Source: Hippasteria phrygiana
Taxonomy: Eukaryota > Echinodermata > Asteroidea > Valvatida > Goniasteridae
Length of the DNA stretch: 64,000 bases
Assembly (NCBI GenBank): GCA_037893225.1
Contig: JAZGUH010000617.1
Location: 157,243-221,242 of the forward strand
Reading direction: 5' to 3'
Program-made: the position numbers and the translations under genes
Shown: positions 51,491 to 62,600 of the stretch, piece after piece
Layout: every line of letters begins with the position of its first letter
Numbering within the stretch: position 1 is the first letter of the stretch
Notes under the pieces: generated by a model
What the model was told of the DNA's origin: nothing
Seen by the model: only the letters and a program-made list of their open reading frames with translations
Databases searched by the model: none

Positions 51491-53572
51491 ATGAAATATC
51501 AACCAAATTCAGTAATTTTGACATGTATGGATAGCTTAGATCTGGCGCTACATGTTGCAATTATCGGCGGCTTCCTAGAGTTAAAACTTGTGGAGAAAAT
51601 TCAAACCTCGCAATGTTTATTTTCTTTCCGGCCAACATCTGTGTACATATTACCTTCTATTTATTGCTCCATGCCTGTCAAATTCCCTGGGGTATGACTT
51701 GCTTTACTCATTCATAATTGCATGAAATATCAACCAAATTCAGTAATTTTGACATGTATGGATAGCTTAGATCTGGCGCTACATGTTGCAATTATCGGCG
51801 GCTTCTTAGAGTTAAAACTTGTGGAGAAAATTCAAACCTCGCAATGTTTATTTTCTTTCCGGCCAACATCTGTGTGCATATTACCTTCTATTTATTGCTC
51901 CATGCCTGTCAAATTCCCTGGGGTATGACTTGCTTTACTCATTCATAATTGCATGAAATATCAACCAAATTCAGTAATTTTGACATGTATGGATAGCTTA
52001 GATCTGGCGCTACATGTTGCAATTATCGGCGGCTTCTTAGAGTTAACACTTGTGGAGAAAATTCAAACCTCGCAATGTTTATTTTCTTCCCGGCCACCAT
52101 CTGTGTGCAGATTACCTCTTATTTATTGCTCCATGTCTGTCAAATTCCCTGGGGTATGGACTTGCTTTACTCATTCATAATTGCATGAAATATCAACCAA
52201 ATTCAGTAATGTTGACATGTATGGATAGCTTAGATCTGGCGCTACATGTTGCAATTATCGGCGGCTTCTTAGAGTTAAAACTTGTGGAGAAAATTCAAAC
52301 CTCGCAATGTTTATTTTCTTTCCGGCCAACATCTGTGTGCATATTACCTTCTATTTATTGCTCCATGCCTGTCAAATTCCCTGGGGTATGACTTGCTTTA
52401 CTCATTCATAATTGCATGAAATATCAACCAAATTCAGTAATTTTGACATGTATGGATAGCTTAGATCTGGCGCTACATGTTGCAATTATCGGCGGCTTCT
52501 TAGAGTTAACACTTGTGGAGAAAATTCAAACCTCGCAATGTTTATTTTCTTCCCGGCCACCATCTGTGTGCAGATTACCTTTTATTTATTGCTCCATGCC
52601 TGTCAAATTCCCTGGGGTATGGACTTGCTTTACTCATTCATAATTGCATGAAATATCAACCAAATTCAGTAATTTTGACATGTATGGATAGCTTAGATCT
52701 GGCGCTACATGTTGCAATTATCGGCGGCTTCTTAGAGTTAAAACTTGTGGAGAAAATTCAAACCTCGCAATGTTTATTTTCTTTCCGGCCAACATCTGTG
52801 TACATATTACCTTCTATTTATTGCTCCATGCCTGTCAAATTCCCTGGGGTATGACTTGCTTTACTCATTCATAATTGCATGAAATATCAACCAAATTCAG
52901 TAATTTTGACATGTATGGATAGCTTAGATCTGGCGCTACATGTTGCAATTATCGGCGGCTTCTTAGAGTTAAAACTTGTGGAGAAAATTCAAACCTCGCA
53001 ATGTTTATTTTCTTGCCGGCCACCATCTGTGTGCAGATTACCTTTTATTTATTGCTCCATGCCTGTCAAATTCCCTGGGGTATGGACTTGCTTTACTCAT
53101 TCATAATTGCATGAAATATCAACCAAATTCAGTAATTTTGACATGTATGGATAGCTTAGATCTGGCGCTACATGTTGCAATTATCGGCGGCTTCTTAGAG
53201 TTAAAACTTGTGGAGAAAATTCAAACCTCGCAATGTTTATTTTCTTTCCGGCCAACATCTGTGTGCATATTACCTTCTATTTATTGCTCCATGCCTGTCA
53301 AATTCCCTGCGGTATGACTTGCTTTACTCATTCATAATTGCATGAAATATCAACCAAATTCAGTAATTTTGACATGTATGGATAGCTTAGATCTGGCGCT
53401 ACATGTTGCAATTATCGGCGGCTTCCTAGAGTTAAAACTTGTGGAGAAAATTCAAACCTCGCAATGTTTATTTTCTTTCCGGCCAACATCTGTGTACATA
53501 TTACCTTCTATTTATTGCTCCATGCCTGTCAAATTCCCTGGGGTATGACTTGCTTTACTCATTCATAATTGC
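50797..53572 (+). repeat. 12-monomer block, right copy of 38528-41303
   Basis: All twelve monomer types match the left copy, including the diagnostic hybrid at 52416 and the CCCTGCGG C monomer at 53111. The one difference I noticed is CAGTAATGTTGAC in the 52185 monomer (TTTTGAC in its partner at 39916). The first two monomers overlap the end of the previous duplicated unit, so two duplication histories meet here. Confidence 0.88.
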
Positions 53573-54034
53573 ATGAAATATCAACCAAATTCAGTAATTT
53601 TGACATGTATGGATAGCTTAGATCTGGCGCTACATGTTGCAATTATCGGCGGCTTCCTAGAGTTAAAACTTGTGGAGAAAATTCAAACCTCGCAATGTTT
53701 ATTTTCTTTCCGGCCAACATCTGTGTACATATTACCTTCTATTTATTGCTCCATGCCTGTCAAATTCCCTGGGGTATGACTTGCTTTACTCATTCATAAT
53801 TGCATGAAATATCAACCAAATTCAGTAATTTTGACATGTATGGATAGCTTAGATCTGGCGCTACATGTTGCAATTATCGGCGGCTTCTTAGAGTTAAAAC
53901 TTGTGGAGAAAATTCAAACCTCGCAATGTTTATTTTCTTTCCGGCCAACATCTGTGTGCATATTACCTTCTATTTATTGCTCCATGCCTGTCAAATTCCC
54001 TGGGGTATGACTTGCTTTACTCATTCATAATTGC
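53573..54034 (+). repeat. Two linking monomers, Y and C
   Basis: One Y (53573) and one C (53804) join the right copy of the 12-monomer block to the 16-monomer tandem repeat. They carry no rare marks. The preceding monomer at 53342 is also a Y, so Y occurs twice in succession, as it does at 5422 and 5653. Confidence 0.85.
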
Positions 54035-57000
54035 ATGAAATATCAACCAAATTCAGTAATTTTGACATGTATGGATAGCTTAGATCTGGCGCTACATGTT
54101 GCAATTATCGGCGGCTTCTTAGAGTTAACACTTGTGGAGAAAATTCAAACCTCGCAATGTTTATTTTCTTCCCGGCCACCATCTGTGTGCAGATTACCTC
54201 TTATTTATTGCTCCATGTCTGTCAAATTCCCTGGGGTATGGACTTGCTTTACTCATTCATAATTGCATGAAATATCAACCAAATTCAGTAATTTTGACAT
54301 GTATGGATAGCTTAGATCTGGCGCTACATGTTGCAATTATCGGCGGCTTCTTAGAGTTAAAACTTGTGGAGAAAATTCAAACCTCGCAATGTTTATTTTC
54401 TTTCCGGCCAACATCTGTGTACATATTACCTTCTATTTATTGCTCCATGCCTGTCAAATTCCCTGGGGTATGACTTGCTTTACTCATTCATAATTGCATG
54501 AAATATCAACCAAATTCAGTAATTTTGACATGTATGGATAGCTTAGATCTGGCGCTACATGTTGCAATTATCGGCGGCTTCTTAGAGTTAAAACTTGTGG
54601 AGAAAATTCAAACCTCGCAATGTTTATTTTCTTGCCGGCCACCATCTGTGTGCAGATTACCTTTTATTTATTGCTCCATGCCTGTCAAATTCCCTGGGGT
54701 ATGGACTTGCTTTACTCATTCATAATTGCATGAAATATCAACCAAATTCAGTAATTTTGACATGTATGGATAGCTTAGATCTGGCGCTACATGTTGCAAT
54801 TATCGGCGGCTTCTTAGAGTTAAAACTTGTGGAGAAAATTCAAACCTCGCAATGTTTATTTTCTTTCCGGCCAACATCTGTGTGCATATTACCTTCTATT
54901 TATTGCTCCATGCCTGTCAAATTCCCTGCGGTATGACTTGCTTTACTCATTCATAATTGCATGAAATATCAACCAAATTCAGTAATTTTGACATGTATGG
55001 ATAGCTTAGATCTGGCGCTACATGTTGCAATTATCGGCGGCTTCCTAGAGTTAAAACTTGTGGAGAAAATTCAAACCTCGCAATGTTTATTTTCTTTCCG
55101 GCCAACATCTGTGTACATATTACCTTCTATTTATTGCTCCATGCCTGTCAAATTCCCTGGGGTATGACTTGCTTTACTCATTCATAATTGCATGAAATAT
55201 CAACCAAATTCAGTAATTTTGACATGTATGGATAGCTTAGATCTGGCGCTACATGTTGCAATTATCGGCGGCTTCCTAGAGTTAAAACTTGTGGAGAAAA
55301 TTCAAACCTCGCAATGTTTATTTTCTTTCCGGCCAACATCTGTGTACATGTTACCGTCTATTTATTGCTCCATGCATGTCAAATTCCCTGGGGTATGGAC
55401 TTGCTTTACTCATTCATAATTGCATGAAATATCAACCAAATTCAGTAATGTTGACATGTATGGATAGCTTAGATCTGGCGCTACATGTTGCAATTATCGG
55501 CGGCTTCTTAGAGTTAAAACTTGTGGAGAAAATTCAAACCTCGCAATGTTTATTTTCTTGCCGGCCACCATCTGTGTGCAGATTACCTTTTATTTATTGC
55601 TCCATGCCTGTCAAATTCCCTGGGGTATGGACTTGCTTTACTCATTCATAATTGCATGAAATATCAACCAAATTCAGTAATTTTGACATGTATGGATAGC
55701 TTAGATCTGGCGCTACATGTTGCAATTATCGGCGGCTTCTTAGAGTTAAAACTTGTGGAGAAAATTCAAACCTCGCAATGTTTATTTTCTTTCCGGCCAA
55801 CATCTGTGTGCATATTACCTTCTATTTATTGCTCCATGCCTGTCAAATTCCCTGGGGTATGACTTGCTTTACTCATTCATAATTGCATGAAATATCAACC
55901 AAATTCAGTAATTTTGACATGTATGGATAGCTTAGATCTGGCGCTACATGTTGCAATTATCGGCGGCTTCCTAGAGTTAAAACTTGTGGAGAAAATTCAA
56001 ACCTCGCAATGTTTATTTTCTTTCCGGCCAACATCTGTGTACATATTACCTTCTATTTATTGCTCCATGCCTGTCAAATTCCCTGGGGTATGACTTGCTT
56101 TACTCATTCATAATTGCATGAAATATCAACCAAATTCAGTAATTTTGACATGTATGGATAGCTTAGATCTGGCGCTACATGTTGCAATTATCGGCGGCTT
56201 CCTAGAGTTAAAACTTGTGGAGAAAATTCAAACCTCGCAATGTTTATTTTCTTTCCGGCCAACATCTGTGTACATGTTACCGTCTATTTATTGCTCCATG
56301 CATGTCAAATTCCCTGGGGTATGGACTTGCTTTACTCATTCATAATTGCATGAAATATCAACCAAATTCAGTAATTTTGACATGTATGGATAGCTTAGAT
56401 CTGGCGCTACATGTTGCAATTATCGGCGGCTTCCTAGAGTTAAAACTTGTGGAGAAAATTCAAACCTCGCAATGTTTATTTTCTTTCCGGCCAACATCTG
56501 TGTACATGTTACCTTCTATTTATTGCTCCATGCCTGTCAAATTCCCTGGGGTATGACTTGCTTTACTCATTCATAATTGCATGAAATATCAACCAAATTC
56601 AGTAATTTTGACATGTATGGATAGCTTAGATCTGGCGCTACATGTTGCAATTATCGGCGGCTTCTTAGAGTTAACACTTGTGGAGAAAATTCAAACCTCG
56701 CAATGTTTATTTTCTTCCCGGCCACCATCTGTGTGCAGATTACCTCTTATTTATTGCTCCATGTCTGTCAAATTCCCTGGGGTATGGACTTGCTTTACTC
56801 ATTCATAATTGCATGAAATATCAACCAAATTCATTAATTTTGACATGTATGGATAGCTTAGATCTGGCGCTACATGTTGCAATTATCGGCGGCTTCCTAG
56901 AGTTCAAACTTGTGGAGAAAATTCAAACCTCGCAATGTTTATTTTCTTTCCGGCCAACATCTGTGTACATATTACCTTCTATTTATTGCTCCATGCCTGT

Positions 57001-57737
57001 CAAATTCCCTGGGGTATGACTTGCTTTACTCATTCATAATTGCATGAAATATCAACCAAATTCAGTAATTTTGACATGTATGGATAGCTTAGATCTGGCG
57101 CTACATGTTGCAATTATCGGCGGCTTCCTAGAGTTAACACTTGTGGAGAAAATTCAAACCTCGCAATGTTTATTTTCTTTCCGGCCAACATCTGTGTACA
57201 TATTACCTTCTATTTATTGCTCCATGCCTGTCAAATTCCCTGGGGTATGACTTGCTTTACTCATTCATAATTGCATGAAATATCAACCAAATTCAGTAAT
57301 TTTGACATGTATGGATAGCTTAGATCTGGCGCTACATGTTGCAATTATCGGCGGCTTCTTAGAGTTAAAACTTGTGGAGAAAATTCAAACCTCGCAATGT
57401 TTATTTTCTTTCCGGCCAACATCTGTGTACATGTTACCGTCTATTTATTGCTCCATGCATGTCAAATTCCCTGGGGTATGGACTTGCTTTACTCATTCAT
57501 AATTGCATGAAATATCAACCAAATTCAGTAATTTTGACATGTATGGATAGCTTAGATCTGGCGCTACATGTTGCAATTATCGGCGGCTTCCTAGAGTTAA
57601 AACTTGTGGAGAAAATTCAAACCTCGCAATGTTTATTTTCTTTCCCGCCAACATCTGTGTACATGTTACCTTCTATTTATTGCTCCATGCCTGTCAAATT
57701 CCCTGGGGTATGACTTGCTTTACTCATTCATAATTGC
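54035..57737 (+). repeat. 16-monomer higher-order repeat, copy 1 (3703 bp)
   Basis: The order is St Y R C Y H R C Y H M St L Yt H P. It contains an internal 4-monomer duplication, R C Y H at 54498-55423 and again at 55424-56349. The first C has CCCTGCGG and the second does not, and the second R (55424) carries AATGTTGAC. The next 16 monomers repeat exactly this series. Confidence 0.93.
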
Positions 57738-60700
57738 ATGAAATATCAACCAAATTCAGTAATTTTGACATGTATGGATAGCTTAGATCTGGCGCTACAT
57801 GTTGCAATTATCGGCGGCTTCTTAGAGTTAACACTTGTGGAGAAAATTCAAACCTCGCAATGTTTATTTTCTTCCCGGCCACCATCTGTGTGCAGATTAC
57901 CTCTTATTTATTGCTCCATGTCTGTCAAATTCCCTGGGGTATGGACTTGCTTTACTCATTCATAATTGCATGAAATATCAACCAAATTCAGTAATTTTGA
58001 CATGTATGGATAGCTTAGATCTGGCGCTACATGTTGCAATTATCGGCGGCTTCTTAGAGTTAAAACTTGTGGAGAAAATTCAAACCTCGCAATGTTTATT
58101 TTCTTTCCGGCCAACATCTGTGTACATATTACCTTCTATTTATTGCTCCATGCCTGTCAAATTCCCTGGGGTATGACTTGCTTTACTCATTCATAATTGC
58201 ATGAAATATCAACCAAATTCAGTAATTTTGACATGTATGGATAGCTTAGATCTGGCGCTACATGTTGCAATTATCGGCGGCTTCTTAGAGTTAAAACTTG
58301 TGGAGAAAATTCAAACCTCGCAATGTTTATTTTCTTGCCGGCCACCATCTGTGTGCAGATTACCTTTTATTTATTGCTCCATGCCTGTCAAATTCCCTGG
58401 GGTATGGACTTGCTTTACTCATTCATAATTGCATGAAATATCAACCAAATTCAGTAATTTTGACATGTATGGATAGCTTAGATCTGGCGCTACATGTTGC
58501 AATTATCGGCGGCTTCTTAGAGTTAAAACTTGTGGAGAAAATTCAAACCTCGCAATGTTTATTTTCTTTCCGGCCAACATCTGTGTGCATATTACCTTCT
58601 ATTTATTGCTCCATGCCTGTCAAATTCCCTGCGGTATGACTTGCTTTACTCATTCATAATTGCATGAAATATCAACCAAATTCAGTAATTTTGACATGTA
58701 TGGATAGCTTAGATCTGGCGCTACATGTTGCAATTATCGGCGGCTTCCTAGAGTTAAAACTTGTGGAGAAAATTCAAACCTCGCAATGTTTATTTTCTTT
58801 CCGGCCAACATCTGTGTACATATTACCTTCTATTTATTGCTCCATGCCTGTCAAATTCCCTGGGGTATGACTTGCTTTACTCATTCATAATTGCATGAAA
58901 TATCAACCAAATTCAGTAATTTTGACATGTATGGATAGCTTAGATCTGGCGCTACATGTTGCAATTATCGGCGGCTTCCTAGAGTTAAAACTTGTGGAGA
59001 AAATTCAAACCTCGCAATGTTTATTTTCTTTCCGGCCAACATCTGTGTACATGTTACCGTCTATTTATTGCTCCATGCATGTCAAATTCCCTGGGGTATG
59101 GACTTGCTTTACTCATTCATAATTGCATGAAATATCAACCAAATTCAGTAATGTTGACATGTATGGATAGCTTAGATCTGGCGCTACATGTTGCAATTAT
59201 CGGCGGCTTCTTAGAGTTAAAACTTGTGGAGAAAATTCAAACCTCGCAATGTTTATTTTCTTGCCGGCCACCATCTGTGTGCAGATTACCTTTTATTTAT
59301 TGCTCCATGCCTGTCAAATTCCCTGGGGTATGGACTTGCTTTACTCATTCATAATTGCATGAAATATCAACCAAATTCAGTAATTTTGACATGTATGGAT
59401 AGCTTAGATCTGGCGCTACATGTTGCAATTATCGGCGGCTTCTTAGAGTTAAAACTTGTGGAGAAAATTCAAACCTCGCAATGTTTATTTTCTTTCCGGC
59501 CAACATCTGTGTGCATATTACCTTCTATTTATTGCTCCATGCCTGTCAAATTCCCTGGGGTATGACTTGCTTTACTCATTCATAATTGCATGAAATATCA
59601 ACCAAATTCAGTAATTTTGACATGTATGGATAGCTTAGATCTGGCGCTACATGTTGCAATTATCGGCGGCTTCCTAGAGTTAAAACTTGTGGAGAAAATT
59701 CAAACCTCGCAATGTTTATTTTCTTTCCGGCCAACATCTGTGTACATATTACCTTCTATTTATTGCTCCATGCCTGTCAAATTCCCTGGGGTATGACTTG
59801 CTTTACTCATTCATAATTGCATGAAATATCAACCAAATTCAGTAATTTTGACATGTATGGATAGCTTAGATCTGGCGCTACATGTTGCAATTATCGGCGG
59901 CTTCCTTAGAGTTAAAACTTGTGGAGAAAATTCAAACCTCGCAATGTTTATTTTCTTTCCGGCCAACATCTGTGTACATGTTACCGTCTATTTATTGCTC
60001 CATGCATGTCAAATTCCCTGGGTATGGACTTGCTTTACTCATTCATAATTGCATGAAATATCAACCAAATTCAGTAATTTTGACATGTATGGATAGCTTA
60101 GATCTGGCGCTACATGTTGCAATTATCGGCGGCTTCCTAGAGTTAAAACTTGTGGAGAAAATTCAAACCTCGCAATGTTTATTTTCTTTCCGGCCAACAT
60201 CTGTGTACATGTTACCTTCTATTTATTGCTCCATGCCTGTCAAATTCCCTGGGGTATGACTTGCTTTACTCATTCATAATTGCATGAAATATCAACCAAA
60301 TTCAGTAATTTTGACATGTATGGATAGCTTAGATCTGGCGCTACATGTTGCAATTATCGGCGGCTTCTTAGAGTTAACACTTGTGGAGAAAATTCAAACC
60401 TCGCAATGTTTATTTTCTTCCCGGCCACCATCTGTGTGCAGATTACCTCTTATTTATTGCTCCATGTCTGTCAAATTCCCTGGGGTATGGACTTGCTTTA
60501 CTCATTCATAATTGCATGAAATATCAACCCAAATTCATTAATTTTGACATGTATGGATAGCTTAGATCTGGCGCTACATGTTGCAATTATCGGCGGCTTC
60601 CTAGAGTTCAAACTTGTGGAGAAAATTCAAACCTCGCAATGTTTATTTTCTTTCCGGCCAACATCTGTGTACATATTACCTTCTATTTATTGCTCCATGC

Positions 60701-61442
60701 CTGTCAAATTCCCTGGGGTATGACTGCTTTACTCATTCATAATTGCATGAAATATCAACCAAATTCAGTAATTTTGACATGTATGGATAGCTTAGATCTG
60801 GCGCTACATGTTTGCAATTATCGGCGGCTTCCTAGAGTTAACACTTGTGGAGAAATTCAAACCTCGCAATGTTTATTTTCTTTCCGGCCAACATCTGTGT
60901 ACATATTACCTTCTATTTATTGCTCCATGCCTGTCAAATTCCCTGGGGTATGACTTGCTTTACTCATTCATAATTGCATGAAATATCAACCAAATTCAGT
61001 AATTTTGACATGTATGGATAGCTTAGATCTGGCGCTACATGTTTGCAATTATCGGCGGCTTCTTAGAGTTAAAACTTGTGGAGAAAATTCAAACCTCGCA
61101 ATGTTTATTTTCTTTCCGGCCAACATCTGTGTACATGTTACCGTCTATTTATTGCTCCATGCATGTCAAATTCCCTGGGTATGGACTTGCTTTACTCATT
61201 CATAATTGCATGAAATATCAACCAAATTCAGTAATTTTGACATGTATGGATAAGCTTAGATCTGGCGCTACATGTTGCAATTATCGGCGGCTTCCTAGAG
61301 TTAAAACTTGTGGAGAAAATTCAAACCTCGCAATGTTTATTTTCTTTCCCGCCAACATCTGTGTACATGTTACCTTCTATTTATTGCCTCCATGCCTGTC
61401 AAATTCCCTGGGGTATGACTTGCTTTACTCATTCATAATTGC
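57738..61442 (+). repeat. 16-monomer higher-order repeat, copy 2 (indels in its second half)
   Basis: All 16 monomers match copy 1 in type and order, including CCCTGCGG at 58433 and AATGTTGAC at 59127. Up to 59820 every start is offset by exactly 3703 bp. From about 59905 single-base indels begin: an extra T in CTTCCTTAGA, a lost G near 60020, an extra C near 60530, a lost T near 60724, extra Ts near 60811 and 61042, a lost A near 60853, a lost G near 61178, an extra A near 61251 and an extra C near 61387. The subtype-defining bases remain intact. Confidence 0.93.
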
Positions 61443-62600
61443 ATGAAATATCAACCAAATTCAGTAATTTTGACATGTATGGATAGCTTAGATCTGGCGC
61501 TACATGTTGCAATTATCGGCGGCTTCTTAGAGTTAACACTTGTGGAGAAAATTCAAACCTCGCAATGTTTATTTTCTTCCCGGCCACATCTGTGTGCAGA
61601 TTACCTCTTATTTATTGCTCCATGTCTGTCAAATTCCCTGGGGTATGACTTGCTTTACTCATTCATAATTGCATGAAATATCAACCAAATTCAGTAATTT
61701 TGACATGTATGGATAGCTTAGATCTGGCGCTACATGTTGCAATTATCGGCGGCTTCCTAGAGTTAAAACTTGCTGGAGAAAATTCAAACCTCGCAATGTT
61801 TATTTTCTTTCCGGCCAACATCTGTGTACATGTTACCGTCTATTTATTGCTCCATGCATGTCAAATTCCTGGGGTATGGACTTGCTTTACTCATTCATAA
61901 TTGCATGAAATATCAACCAAATTCAGTAATTTTGACATGTATGGATAGCTTAGATCTGGCGCTACATGTTGCAATTATCGGCGGCCTTCCTAGAGTTAAA
62001 CTTGTGGAGAAAATTCAAACCTCGCAATGTTTATTTTCTTTCCGGCCAACATCTGTGTACATGTTACCTTCTATTATTGCTCCATGCCTGTCAAATTCCC
62101 TGGGGTATGACTTGCTTTACTCATTCATAATTGCATGAAATATCAACCAAATTCAGTAATTTTGACATGTATGGATAGCTTAGATCTGGCGCTACATGTT
62201 GCAATTATCGGCGGCTTCTTAGAGTTAACACTTGTGGAGAAAATTCAAACCTCGCAATGTTTATTTTCTTCCCGGCCACCATCTGTGTGCAGATTACCTC
62301 TTATTTATTGCTCCATGTCTGTCAAATTCCCTGGGGTATGGACTTGCTTTACTCATTCATAATTGCATGAAATATCAACCAAATTCATTAATTTTGACAT
62401 GTATGGATAGCTTAGATCTGGCGCTACATGTTGCAATTATCGGCGGCTTCCTAGAGTTAAACACTTGTGGAGAAAATTCAAACCTCGCAATGTTTATTTT
62501 CTTTCCGGCCAACATCTGTGTACATATTACCTTCTATTTATTGCTCCATGCCTGTTCAAATTCCCCTGGGGTATGACTTGCTTTACTCATTCATAATTGC
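61443..62600 (+). repeat. Five-monomer segment St-H-M-St-L with scattered indels
   Basis: The monomers at 61443, 61673, 61905, 62135 and 62367 have the order of 33896-35053 and 43851-45008. The St at 61443 has the 231-type GGTATGACTT and lacks one base in CGGCCACATC. Indels include an extra C near 61773, a lost C near 61867, an extra C near 61985, a lost A near 61998, a lost T near 62072 and extra bases near 62460, 62555 and 62564. The 62367 copy keeps TTCATTAATT but reads GAGTTAAACAC where L has GAGTTCAAAC. Confidence 0.85.
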
